NCBI RefSeq assembly: GCF_031157525.1
Contig: NZ_JAVIXR010000003.1
Location: 62,001 to 126,000 of the forward strand
Direction: 5' to 3'
DNA: 64,000 bases
From: Marinobacter sediminicola
GTDB lineage: Bacteria; Pseudomonadota; Gammaproteobacteria; Pseudomonadales; Oleiphilaceae
In this document: piece after piece, positions 9,115 through 17,570 of the stretch
How positions within the stretch are numbered: position 1 is the stretch's first letter
How the letters are laid out: the number at the start of each line of letters is the position of its first letter
Made by a program: the position numbers and the translations under genes
Notes under the pieces: model-generated
Database searches by the model: none
The model's input: the letters and a program-made list of their open reading frames with translations, nothing else
Told to the model about the DNA's origin: nothing

Positions 9115-9642
9115 ATGAATAAAAGCATTACACACGTTTTCCTCTCCCATGGTCTGGAGAGCGGTCCGGGGGGAACCAAAATTCAGGCCCTCAAAGCCTT
9201 GGCCGAGTCCTTTGAAAACGTCCGGGCGCACGCCATAGACCATAGAAGCACCAAAGACCCGGCCGCTCGCCTTACCCAGATGCAAGACGCCATAGCCGCC
9301 AGTGGTGCAAACCCCCGCAACATTATTCTTGCAGGCTCCAGCATGGGCGGCTGGGTTTGCGCGCAAACCAGTGAGCAAACCCCGGTCCTGGGTTGCTTTC
9401 TGCTGGCACCGGCGTTGGCAATGGAGGGCTACCCGCAATCCAGCCCGCGCATACAAGCCAAACACGTGCAGATCATCCACGGCTGGGATGACGACGTAGT
9501 GCCCCCAATGCCCGTTATTGAGCTGGCCCGAAAACAGGCATTGCCAACGCTGCTACTCCCCGATGGTCACCGCCTTGCAAACAGTCTTGAACGGATCACC
9601 AACGAGTTCGAGGGATTCCTTTCAAGAGCCGGCATCCAGTAA
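9115..9642 (+). CDS. small alpha/beta hydrolase (YqiA/UPF0227-like)
   Basis: Protein of 175 residues with a complete catalytic triad arrangement: nucleophile Ser in GSSMGG, acid Asp in GWDDDVVP and His in DGHRL near the C-terminus. An oxyanion-region SHGLESGP motif lies at the N-terminus. It is shorter than classical esterases, matching the small YqiA/RBBP9-like group. The substrate is unknown. It follows the luciferase-like oxidoreductase with six bases between them. Confidence 0.8.
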   Translation: MNKSITHVFLSHGLESGPGGTKIQALKALAESFENVRAHAIDHRSTKDPAARLTQMQDAIAASGANPRNIILAGSSMGGWVCAQTSEQTPVLGCFLLAPALAMEGYPQSSPRIQAKHVQIIHGWDDDVVPPMPVIELARKQALPTLLLPDGHRLANSLERITNEFEGFLSRAGIQ

Positions 9643-9649
9643 TCGAACA

Positions 9650-9665
9650 CATATTGGCCAATATG
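9650..9665. promoter_or_regulatory. 16-bp perfect palindrome upstream of tea operon
   Basis: CATATTGGCCAATATG is a perfect self-complementary 16-mer starting eight bases after the hydrolase stop and about 100 bases upstream of teaA. It has no loop and no T tract, so an operator for a dimeric regulator is more likely than a terminator. No regulator gene lies beside it. Confidence 0.5.
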
Positions 9666-9764
9666 GAACCAAACAGGCCATTTTCTTGCGAAAGTCGGTA
9701 AGTTTTGCCAGTCTCTACTAATGTAACAATAAATGTCTGAAAAAAAATGAACGGAGAAAACCCG

Positions 9765-10790
9765 ATGAGCAGCATGAGAAAACTCAAGAAACTGGCCGGA
9801 ATTTCAGCGTTCGCATTCGCGGCAATGACCGCAGCAAACTCTGTGAACGCAGCCAACTGGCGCTACGCTCACGAAGAGTATGAAGGCGACGTACAGGATG
9901 TATACGCATATAAGTTCAAGGAATACATCGAAGAGAACTCCGACCACACCCTCCAGGTTTATCGTTTTGGCGAGCTGGGTGAGTCTGATGACATCATGGA
10001 ACAAACCCAGGCAGGCATTCTGAATTTTGTTAACCAGTCGCCTGGCTTTACCGGTGCTCTGATTCCTGAAGCACAAATTTTCTTTATCCCCTACCTGATG
10101 CCCACAGACATAAGCACGGTTATTGATTTCTTCCGTGAGAGTAAGGCCATCAACGAAGACTTTCCTAAGCTTTATTCCGAGAAAGGCCTTGAGCTTCTGC
10201 AGATGTACCCGGAAGGCGAGTTTGTTATCACGCTGGATGAGCCAGTCACAACACCCGAAGGCATGAAGAACAAGAAGATCCGGGTTATGACCAACCCGCT
10301 GTTGTCTGAAACCTACTCTGCGTTCGGCGCGACCCCAACGCCACTGCCCTGGGGTGAAGTTTACGGCGCTCTGCAGACCAACATGATCAACGGTCAGGAA
10401 AACCCGATTTTCTGGATCGAGTCAGGCGGGCTGTACGAAGTGTCACCTAACCTGATTTACACCGGTCACGGCTGGTTCACCACTGCGGCAATGGCCAACA
10501 AGGACTTCTACGACGGCTTGTCAAAAGAAGACCAGAAGCTCATCCAGGATGCAGCAGACTATGCTTTTGAAAAAATCATCACCCATATCGATGGTTTGGC
10601 GGATGAAGCTCTTGCAAAGATCCAGGCAGCCAGTGACGAGGTTACTGTAACGCGTTTGAATGAAGAGCAGATCAAGGCGTTCAAAGCTCGCGCTCCTCAA
10701 GTTGAGAAAAAGTTCATTGAGATGACTGGCAAGGGCGGCGAACAACTGCTAAACCAGTTCAAGAAAGACCTGAAAGCCGTGCAAAAGTAA
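9765..10790 (+). CDS. teaA: TeaA-like periplasmic ectoine-binding protein of TRAP transporter
   Basis: Exported DctP-type substrate-binding protein of about 341 residues with a Sec signal cleaved after SVNA. The mature protein begins ANWRYAHEEYEGD and carries RFGELGESDDIMEQTQ, FFIPYLMPTD, NKKIRVMTNPLLSETY and GATPTPLPWGEVYG. From memory these are nearly identical to Halomonas elongata TeaA, which binds ectoine and hydroxyectoine; the Arg of KIRVMTNP is expected to contact the carboxylate. Start at 9765 (ATG) follows a GGAG site; the earlier in-frame ATG at 9747 would not. It heads a four-gene teaABCD operon. An ectoine role is strongly suggested but not proven. Confidence 0.88.
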   Translation: MSSMRKLKKLAGISAFAFAAMTAANSVNAANWRYAHEEYEGDVQDVYAYKFKEYIEENSDHTLQVYRFGELGESDDIMEQTQAGILNFVNQSPGFTGALIPEAQIFFIPYLMPTDISTVIDFFRESKAINEDFPKLYSEKGLELLQMYPEGEFVITLDEPVTTPEGMKNKKIRVMTNPLLSETYSAFGATPTPLPWGEVYGALQTNMINGQENPIFWIESGGLYEVSPNLIYTGHGWFTTAAMANKDFYDGLSKEDQKLIQDAADYAFEKIITHIDGLADEALAKIQAASDEVTVTRLNEEQIKAFKARAPQVEKKFIEMTGKGGEQLLNQFKKDLKAVQK

Positions 10791-10808
10791 AATTCTTGCA
10801 TTGCTCCT

Positions 10809-10836
10809 GTGTCCGCCGGCACTCGCCGGCGGACAC
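10809..10836 (+). terminator. 12-bp GC-rich hairpin between teaA and teaB
   Basis: A perfect 12-base-pair stem (GTGTCCGCCGGC / GCCGGCGGACAC) with a 4-base loop (ACTC) lies 18 bases after the teaA stop. There is no T tract after it. Such hairpins after a binding-protein gene commonly stabilise that part of the mRNA or attenuate read-through, giving more binding protein than permease. Confidence 0.7.
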
Positions 10837-10907
10837 TCCATAGAACCAACCCCGCCCCGCCAAGCATGAGTGACCGGTCGGGAGCGACATGAACCGGAGC
10901 AGATCCC

Positions 10908-11501
10908 ATGTCGGAGAACACCCCGGAGATAGATGACGACACCGGTACTTTTGAGTCCGGTCTGCCCGGGTTTCTGGGAACCATAGACGGTTGGATTGCC
11001 AATGCCGAGGCCGTCATATTGGCCGCAGGTATTATCCTCATGGCCATCAATACCGTTGTAAACGTTATTGCGCGATTTGTTTTTGGAGAGGGCTTTTTCT
11101 TCTCGGGCGAAATCAATCGCATCCTGATTATTCTCGTGACCTTTGCCGGCATCGGGTACGCGGCGCGTTACGGGCGTCACATACGAATGTCTGCAGTTTA
11201 CGATGCACTACCAGCCAAAGGCCGCAAGGTGCTGATGATCCTCATCGCCCTGTTTACTTCTGCGGTAATGTTCTTCCTGTGCTACCACTCCTACGGATAC
11301 ATCGAGACTCTTTACAGCCGTGGCCGTATTTTGCCGGCGTTGGGTTTTGAGATCTGGTGGATTTATATCTGGGTGCCTGTGGGCTTTGCCGTGACTGGCA
11401 TTCAGTATTTCCTCACAGCAATCAAGAACTTCACTACTGAGGATGTTTATCTCTCCACCGGAGTGATCGACGGATACGCTGATTCAGAATCGGAAGTCTG
11501 A
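10908..11501 (+). CDS. teaB: TeaB-like TRAP transporter small permease (DctQ family)
   Basis: Membrane protein of 197 residues with four hydrophobic helices, the length and topology of DctQ small subunits. It carries the conserved Arg/Glu region FVFGEGFFFSGEINRI in the first half and a TM4 ending in TGIQYFLTAIKN. It pairs with the large permease that follows 39 bases later and delivers substrate from TeaA using the sodium gradient. The N-terminus has about 25 acidic, soluble residues before the first helix. Its separation from teaA by a strong hairpin suggests lower expression. Confidence 0.88.
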   Translation: MSENTPEIDDDTGTFESGLPGFLGTIDGWIANAEAVILAAGIILMAINTVVNVIARFVFGEGFFFSGEINRILIILVTFAGIGYAARYGRHIRMSAVYDALPAKGRKVLMILIALFTSAVMFFLCYHSYGYIETLYSRGRILPALGFEIWWIYIWVPVGFAVTGIQYFLTAIKNFTTEDVYLSTGVIDGYADSESEV

Positions 11502-11540
11502 TCCGGTTTTACACCGGGCACGATAAAAAAGGGCACACCT

Positions 11541-12827
11541 ATGGCGACTATTCTAATGATCATCATGATCGGGCTACTGCTGCTCGGTTTCCCGATGATG
11601 ATCCCACTGACGACCGCCGCCGTCGTTGGCTTTGTTATGATGTTCGACGGCTTCGGCCAGATGGGCACGTTTATTCAGCAGATGATGGGGGGCATTCGAC
11701 CCGCTTCGTTGATTGCCGTACCCATGTTCATTCTTGCTGCAGACATAATGACCCGTGGCCAGTCTGCGGATAGATTGATCAACATGGTTATGGCCTTTAT
11801 CGGCCATATTAAGGGCGGCCTGGCGATCAGTACCGCAACTTCCTGCACGCTCTTCGGCGCCGTTTCCGGCTCCACCCAGGCGACCGTTGTGGCGGTTGGC
11901 TCGCCATTACGTCCCAAAATGCTCAAGGCCGGTTATTCCGATTCGTTTACGCTGGCATTGATCATAAACGCCAGTGACATTGCCTTCCTGATACCTCCCA
12001 GCATCGGCATGATCATCTATGGGGTTATCTCCCAAACCTCCATTGCAGAGCTATTCATTGCGGGTGTCGGCCCGGGCATCCTGATCCTGTTCATGTTCTC
12101 GCTTTATTGCCTGTTCTACGCCTACAAAAACAACGTACCAACGGAGCCCAAGGCAAGCTGGCGCCAGCGTGCGCTTTCAGTTCGTGATGCCAGTTGGCCA
12201 TTGTTTTTCCCGGTTATCATTGTGGGTGGTATCTATGGCGGTATTTTCAGCCCTACAGAGGCCGCAGCGGTGTGCGTACTCTATGCATTCCTGTTGGAAT
12301 TCATCATATTCCGCTCCCTGAAGATTGGTGAAGTTTACAAGATTGCCAAATCTACCGGCCTGATCACCGCCGTGGTCTTTATTCTGGTGGCCGTAGGTAA
12401 CGGCTTCTCCTGGATCATTTCCTTTGCCCAGATCCCCCAGGCAATCCTGGAGTCTGTTGGTGTAAACGAGGCCGGCCCGGTCGGCGTGCTTATCGCTATC
12501 TGCGTGGCCTTCTTTGTCGCTTGCATGTTTGTAGACCCCATTGTCGTCATCCTGGTATTAACGCCAATATTTGCTCCTGCCATTCAGGCAACGGGTTTGG
12601 ACCCAGTGCTGGTGGGCGTACTCATCACCCTGCAGGTTGCAATCGGATCTGCAACACCGCCGTTTGGTTGTGACATCTTCACAGCCATCGCGATCTTCAA
12701 ACGGCCTTACCTTGAAGTTATCCGGGGCACGCCTCCGTTTATTTTCATGCTGATCCTGGCGGCCGGCCTGATCATTGCCTTCCCCCAGATTGCTCTGTTC
12801 CTGCGTGACCTTGCCTTTGCAGACTGA
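11541..12827 (+). CDS. teaC: TeaC-like TRAP transporter large permease (DctM family)
   Basis: Large TRAP permease of 428 residues with 11-12 hydrophobic helices. DctM hallmarks are visible: an early GFPMMIPLTTAAVVGF helix, GAVSGSTQATVVAVGSPLRPKM around residues 111-132, DIAFLIPPSIGMIIYG, FSPTEAAAVCVLYA and TPPFGCDIF. These contain the residues that form the sodium- and substrate-binding elevator domain. Encoded between teaB and teaD on the same strand with short gaps. Function: sodium-coupled uptake of compatible solutes delivered by TeaA. Confidence 0.92.
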   Translation: MATILMIIMIGLLLLGFPMMIPLTTAAVVGFVMMFDGFGQMGTFIQQMMGGIRPASLIAVPMFILAADIMTRGQSADRLINMVMAFIGHIKGGLAISTATSCTLFGAVSGSTQATVVAVGSPLRPKMLKAGYSDSFTLALIINASDIAFLIPPSIGMIIYGVISQTSIAELFIAGVGPGILILFMFSLYCLFYAYKNNVPTEPKASWRQRALSVRDASWPLFFPVIIVGGIYGGIFSPTEAAAVCVLYAFLLEFIIFRSLKIGEVYKIAKSTGLITAVVFILVAVGNGFSWIISFAQIPQAILESVGVNEAGPVGVLIAICVAFFVACMFVDPIVVILVLTPIFAPAIQATGLDPVLVGVLITLQVAIGSATPPFGCDIFTAIAIFKRPYLEVIRGTPPFIFMLILAAGLIIAFPQIALFLRDLAFAD

Positions 12828-12862
12828 CGCACACCTGGATCTGAATTTATAAGGAGACAAGC

Positions 12863-13306
12863 ATGTTCAAACGGATACTGGTGGCGGTGGATGGGTCCAA
12901 AACTTCACTCAAGGCTTTGGATAAGGCTATCGGGTTTCAAAAACTGATGCCTGAAACCGAGATCTTCATTCTCTGCGTGTACAAGCACCACAGCCTGTTC
13001 GAAGCGTCTCTCTCCATTGGCCGGCCTGCGGACATGGATATTCCAGACAAAGTGCTGTCTGATTACGCTAAAGAAGTGGTCAAACATGCCAAGGATATGG
13101 CTATCGACCACGGGGCAACGAAGATTCGCGGCTTTGTGAAATCCGGGCGTCCATCAAAGGTTATTGTGAAATTTGCCCAAGACAAAGAAGCAGATCTGAT
13201 CGTGGTGGGAACTCGAGGCACTCATAGCGACAAAGACGGGATGCTTCTCGGTAGTGTTTCACACCGGGTGGCCTCTCAGGCCAAGTGCCCGGTTCTGGTG
13301 GTTTGA
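12863..13306 (+). CDS. teaD: TeaD-like universal stress protein
   Basis: Cytosolic UspA-fold protein of 147 residues. It begins FKRILVAVDGSK and contains ILCVYKHHSLFEASLS and DIPDKVLSDYA, segments I recognise from Halomonas TeaD, the ATP-binding protein that modulates TeaABC activity. The nucleotide loop reads GTRG, then ten residues, then GS; the usual USP motif is G-x2-G-x9-G(S/T), so there is one extra residue here. A strong AAGGAGA ribosome site sits before the ATG at 12863. As last gene of the tea operon it probably tunes ectoine uptake. Confidence 0.87.
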   Translation: MFKRILVAVDGSKTSLKALDKAIGFQKLMPETEIFILCVYKHHSLFEASLSIGRPADMDIPDKVLSDYAKEVVKHAKDMAIDHGATKIRGFVKSGRPSKVIVKFAQDKEADLIVVGTRGTHSDKDGMLLGSVSHRVASQAKCPVLVV

Positions 13307-13340
13307 GCCCCATTTCATGGGCCGGCCTTGTGCCGGTCGG

Positions 13341-15674
13341 CTAGATATCCGGGAACGCCTCAACCTTATTTCGCCCGCCAGCTTTAGCTTTGTATAGCAT
13401 CTCATCTGCCAGCTTCAACAGCTTCTCGGGATTGTTGGTACTGCCCGGCCATGACGCAACGCCAATGGATATGGTCAGGGATCCGAGATCTTTGCCCTCA
13501 AATATCACCGTTTCTTTTCGCACGGCTTCGCGCAGTTGCTCAGCTCGTTCTCTTGCTCCAGCTATATCCGAAGCGGGCAGAATCACCACAAACTCTTCGC
13601 CACCGTAACGGCAGACAACATCACTGCCACGAAAACGCGATTCCAGTATTGCAGCGAATGCTTTCAGTGCGGCGTCACCTGCTTCGTGCCCATGGGTGTC
13701 GTTAAACTGCTTAAAGTGGTCTATATCAACCAGCAACAGCGACAGTGGCAATTCTTTGCGTAGGGCTACGGTAGCTTCGTGTTCAAACAACTGATCAAAA
13801 TAGCGGCGATTCTTAAGCCCCGTGAGGGCGTCTTCATAAGAGAAGCGGCGCAGGTCTTCCTTGAGTGAAATGCCTGAAAGCGTTACCCCAATTCGTTCAA
13901 CCGCCAGGTTGATTGAAGCCATTAACCTTGCGGCGCCACCTTCAGTTTTCCCAGAGCTGCTTATGCTGTCAGCATCCAATAGCAACAAGCATTCCGGCGC
14001 TGGCCCATGGCCCATAAACTCCACATTGATAGAGAAGCACACAAGTCCCTGGCAGTTCTTGCAAGCCGCCTCAGCCTCCTCGATGGAACCGCCAAGAAGA
14101 TGAACCGGGGGCGGCATATGACTGAGCGTCTCAATAGCAGGAGGCAGATCAGGCAGTGAATCTCCGTAGCCCCAAAGCGCAAGGCGCTCATACCCACCAA
14201 AGGCCGTTCTCCGGTATACCATGCCCTTGATAGGACTGCACAAACTGGGCATATCCTCAGCGAGCCGTTGACACGCCTGATCAAGGCTAACGCATGCTTG
14301 CAGTTCCGAAACAACCTCGGCAAATACCCGGCTTTTCTGATTTTCAAACGCCAGAACCTCAGCCCTGGTCTGCTCTCGCTGCAAAAGCTTCTCTGTTTTT
14401 TCGGTTCGCTCAGCCACTTGGTGTTCAAGTGTGACAGTTAGCTCCTGCAGGGCTCGCTGGGTCATCCCGTAATGTCTTAACGAGATTATTACAACGGCCA
14501 ATATAAGCACGAGAAGACCCAGGCCAACGGGCACCTGAACCCAAGGCATAAAACCATGGGCTACCGCCATGTCTGCAACCAACAAAGCACCGAACACGCC
14601 ACACGCCAGCACAAGAACTTGCTGCTCAGTGGTCATTAAGCGCATCCGGGGAGCGGTTATCAGCGCCATCGAAAAGAGGGACAACAAAAACAGAGCATCA
14701 AAGGGCGGGAAGGTAAACGAAAGGCCTATAACACCTGTCAACGCCAGGCTCAGCGCCCCTAGCGCGTATACAAGATGCAGCTTCCAGATCACTGAAATGG
14801 CTCGCGGCGGGCGGGCGTCACCCAGCCATTGGTCGAGCATAAGCCAAAGACCAACAGGTAGCAGAAAGTAGCTACCGGCGGCCAGGTAATCCCACATCAA
14901 GGCATCGGGCACAAGCAACTGGCTGGCTGCGCTTTCGGAGAGGAGCATCACTGACGAAGCCAGCGAAAAAAGAGCAATGCTGGTAAAGGTTTTCCTGCCG
15001 CCCTGCAGCAGGGAAAGTATCAGTGCGAGCACAGCCACCAGCAGCGAGAACCCTGCTACAAGTAGAGCCTCCAGTGAGCTGTTGAGGATATGCAGAATCA
15101 ACTCGGAGTGATCCATGAGGCTCACTTCACCCCAAAGACCGATATCCGTGTAATCAGAAAACACGCGGAAATACAGCGTTTTATTCTCGTAACCCTCTGG
15201 CAGGGTGATTTTGTGCCAGGGCCAGCCTTCGAATTTTCCCCGGCCATCCTTGTCGAAGGTGCCGTATTGATAGATGTTTTCACCATCCAGCCACACCTGA
15301 ACAATCAAATCGACGCTCAAGATATAGAGCACGGGATCTTGCCAGTCACCCGCAGGCAGGGTTACCCGATACCACACCTGGTCCTGGCCATTCCGGCCTG
15401 AGGGGTTAGAAGGAAAATCAATGGCGTGCCACTGTTCTGGCTGCTGTGCAAGGGCCCAGTCAGGTGCTCCTTCCACAGTGAAGGGTAAGTCGCCCCAACG
15501 GTACTCCCAGCCTTCAGTTAATGGCTGTGGTGCCGCCAAGGATGCAACCGGCGCAAGTCCGCACAGGGCTCCGAACAGGATAATGAGGATTTTGAGAAAG
15601 AGTGCAGGTGTAGACACGGATATTCGGCCAATAGGGGCTATAAAGGACAGTATAGAGCACCCGCGCCCCGACAT
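13341..15674 (-). CDS. 7TMR-DISM sensor diguanylate cyclase
   Basis: Membrane sensor of about 777 residues. Order: signal or first helix near residue 30-50, an extracytoplasmic jelly-roll (7TMR-DISMED-like, with WYRVTLPAG and VWLDGENIYQYG) to about 190, seven membrane helices to about 410, a coiled-coil linker with HQVAERTEK, a GAF-like segment, and a GGDEF domain. The active site is GGEEF near residue 693, preceded by an RGSD inhibitory site at the standard five-residue spacing, so it should make c-di-GMP with product inhibition. The DISM domain probably binds a carbohydrate or similar ligand. ATG 15674 and a TTG at 15680 are both possible starts. It converges on teaD with a 34-base gap containing only a weak GC hairpin. 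Confidence 0.88.
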   Translation of the reverse strand: MSGRGCSILSFIAPIGRISVSTPALFLKILIILFGALCGLAPVASLAAPQPLTEGWEYRWGDLPFTVEGAPDWALAQQPEQWHAIDFPSNPSGRNGQDQVWYRVTLPAGDWQDPVLYILSVDLIVQVWLDGENIYQYGTFDKDGRGKFEGWPWHKITLPEGYENKTLYFRVFSDYTDIGLWGEVSLMDHSELILHILNSSLEALLVAGFSLLVAVLALILSLLQGGRKTFTSIALFSLASSVMLLSESAASQLLVPDALMWDYLAAGSYFLLPVGLWLMLDQWLGDARPPRAISVIWKLHLVYALGALSLALTGVIGLSFTFPPFDALFLLSLFSMALITAPRMRLMTTEQQVLVLACGVFGALLVADMAVAHGFMPWVQVPVGLGLLVLILAVVIISLRHYGMTQRALQELTVTLEHQVAERTEKTEKLLQREQTRAEVLAFENQKSRVFAEVVSELQACVSLDQACQRLAEDMPSLCSPIKGMVYRRTAFGGYERLALWGYGDSLPDLPPAIETLSHMPPPVHLLGGSIEEAEAACKNCQGLVCFSINVEFMGHGPAPECLLLLDADSISSSGKTEGGAARLMASINLAVERIGVTLSGISLKEDLRRFSYEDALTGLKNRRYFDQLFEHEATVALRKELPLSLLLVDIDHFKQFNDTHGHEAGDAALKAFAAILESRFRGSDVVCRYGGEEFVVILPASDIAGARERAEQLREAVRKETVIFEGKDLGSLTISIGVASWPGSTNNPEKLLKLADEMLYKAKAGGRNKVEAFPDI

Positions 15675-15715
15675 GTACAAAAAATAGACACCAAAATTTT
15701 GTGTTAGTCAGAAGA

Positions 15716-15744
15716 ATTGCAGGGCCAAGGACTGGCCCTGCAAT
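15716..15744 (-). terminator. terminator of pot operon
   Basis: A perfect 12-base-pair stem (ATTGCAGGGCCA / TGGCCCTGCAAT) with a 5-base loop lies 22 bases beyond the potD stop on the minus strand. It is followed on that strand by a TTCT and then AT-rich sequence, so intrinsic termination is plausible. Confidence 0.7.
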
Positions 15745-15765
15745 GTCACACTCGGAAGCTGGGAT

Positions 15766-16806
15766 TTACAGCCCTGATTTCAACTTTTCCCAGTATTTGG
15801 CATAGACCTGCAAGGCTTCATCCCCTATGTCGGTCTGAAACTCGGCATTCACCATGTCTTCCGGCGTTGGATAGCTGGCCCGATCTCCGGCGACTTCATC
15901 GTCCAACAGCTCCCTGGCGGATAGCACCGGCGTGGCGTAGCCAATATCTTCGCTGATCAACGCCGCAATTTCCGGCTGTAGCACAAAGCTGATGAACGCG
16001 TGGGCCGCTTCCGGGTTCTTGGCATTCTTTGGAATCACGAAGCTGTCGAGCCAGGCAATAACGCCTTCTTCTGGATACACGTACTCCAGTGCTTCCATAC
16101 TCTCCTTGCCCATAACGGCTTCGCCGTTCCAGATCATACCCACATCAGCTTCACCTTCAAGGAAGGGCATGCGGGGTGCATCCGAGTTAAACGTACGCAC
16201 GGAGGGCATGAGTTCCGTGAGCTTTTCATAGGCTTCCTCAATTTGCTGAGGATCGGTACTGTTACCGGGGTAACCCAGTACCCGCAGGCTCATATGAAAG
16301 ACTTCACGCATGTCGTTCGTAAGGTTCACCTTGCCTTTGAAGCGCTCGTCCCAAAGGTCTGCCCATGCGGTCACCGGGTCGCCGGCAATATCAGCAGTAT
16401 CCACGCCAATACCGGTAGTGCCCCAGAGATAAGGCACGCTGTACTGGTTGCTCGGGTCTATATCCAGGCCAGTGAGCTCCGGATCAAGCTGATCAAAGCC
16501 ACTGATCTTGCTTTGATCAATTGGCAACAGCAGTCCTTCATTGCGCATTTTGCTGACATAGTAAGTAGAAGGCACGGCAAGGTCGTATGCGGCGCTCTCA
16601 TCCAGCAACTTCAAACGGGCGTACATGGCCTCGTTGCTGTCGTAGGTGGTGTATACCACCTTGATGCCGGTCTCATCTTCGAAGCGGGTCAGCACTTCCT
16701 GAGGCATGTATTCAGACCAGTTGTACAGATTAAGTACCTGCGGGTCATCGGAACTGCAGCCAGTCAGGCCAAGGGCCAGAATGCCGGCCAGTGCGAGTTT
16801 CTTCAT
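15766..16806 (-). CDS. potD: spermidine/putrescine ABC transporter substrate-binding lipoprotein
   Basis: Periplasmic type-2 binding protein of 346 residues with lipobox LTGC (Cys17), so it is membrane-anchored rather than free as in E. coli. The mature start LNLYNWSEYMPQEVLTRFE matches the PotD/PotF family. Conserved substrate-cleft elements such as YDSNEAMYARL, VPYLWGTTGIGVD and MIWNGEAV with their Trp, Asp and Glu residues fit polyamine binding. Last gene of potABCD; its ATG overlaps the potC stop by four bases. The exact polyamine cannot be told. Confidence 0.9.
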   Translation of the reverse strand: MKKLALAGILALGLTGCSSDDPQVLNLYNWSEYMPQEVLTRFEDETGIKVVYTTYDSNEAMYARLKLLDESAAYDLAVPSTYYVSKMRNEGLLLPIDQSKISGFDQLDPELTGLDIDPSNQYSVPYLWGTTGIGVDTADIAGDPVTAWADLWDERFKGKVNLTNDMREVFHMSLRVLGYPGNSTDPQQIEEAYEKLTELMPSVRTFNSDAPRMPFLEGEADVGMIWNGEAVMGKESMEALEYVYPEEGVIAWLDSFVIPKNAKNPEAAHAFISFVLQPEIAALISEDIGYATPVLSARELLDDEVAGDRASYPTPEDMVNAEFQTDIGDEALQVYAKYWEKLKSGL

Positions 16807-17570
16807 TGTTTGCTCCTTGAAAGAATCCGTTGCGACAACATCAACATCACTAGTGAGAACACTAGCAGCAGAGTGCCAAGTGCGTTTACTTCAGGTTTAA
16901 GCCCTACGCGCACCATGGAGTAGATGCGCAGTGGCAGAATTTCGTAACTTGGGCCGCTCACAAAGGTGCTCACCACCACATCGTCCATGGAGAGCGTAAA
17001 GCCGAGCAACCAGCCTGCCATCAAGGCCGGCATGATAACCGGAAGCAATACGGTGCGGGTCATGGTGAAGTCGCTCGCGCCCAAATCTCTAGCTGCTTCT
17101 GGTAAGCGTTCATCAAAACCACTCAGCCGTGCCATAACGGTAATCACTACAAACGGCAGGCAGAATGTCACGTGCGCAAGCAGCAATGAAACGTAGCCAA
17201 GTTTCAGGCCCAGCAGCAGGAACAGCCCAAGTAACGAAATGGCCAGCACAATTTCAGGCGACATCATCACCACAAAAAGCATGCCGTTCAGAACTCTTTT
17301 GCCACGAAAGCGATAGCGATGCAGGGCCAGTGCGGTGAGCGCGCCAATGATGGTGGAGACCGTAGCCGCGGTAAGTGCCAGCCACAGCGAATTCCACATG
17401 GCCTGTACCATGGCGTGATTGTTAAATAATGAATCGTACCAGCGCAGACTCAACCCGCCCCAATTGTAACCCGTGCGGGAGTCGTTAAAGGAAAACACCA
17501 CCAGCACCACAATGGGCACGTACAGCAGCAAGTACACGAGGGTGAGGTAACTACGAGATAGCCAGCGCAT
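16803..17570 (-). CDS. potC: polyamine ABC transporter permease PotC/PotI
   Basis: Six-helix ABC permease of 255 residues with a good BPD_transp_1 pattern, including the EAA loop LPEAARDLGASDFTMTRTVLLP. The N-terminus RSYLTLVYLLLYVPIVVLVVFSFNDSR is typical for PotC/PotI. Its ATG shares a base with the potB stop (TGATG), and its stop overlaps the potD start by four bases, implying translational coupling. It forms a heterodimeric channel with PotB. Confidence 0.9.
   Translation of the reverse strand: MRWLSRSYLTLVYLLLYVPIVVLVVFSFNDSRTGYNWGGLSLRWYDSLFNNHAMVQAMWNSLWLALTAATVSTIIGALTALALHRYRFRGKRVLNGMLFVVMMSPEIVLAISLLGLFLLLGLKLGYVSLLLAHVTFCLPFVVITVMARLSGFDERLPEAARDLGASDFTMTRTVLLPVIMPALMAGWLLGFTLSMDDVVVSTFVSGPSYEILPLRIYSMVRVGLKPEVNALGTLLLVFSLVMLMLSQRILSRSKQ

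Noticed and set aside
13307..13340. Terminator between teaD and the DISM cyclase gene
   Set aside because: Only a 6-bp stem with a G-U pair can be drawn and there is no T tract, so I did not call it.
16000..16923. Long plus-strand frame opposite potD and potC
   Set aside because: It lies opposite well-supported pot genes, lacks a ribosome site and its product has no recognisable domain; it is a by-product of codon bias.
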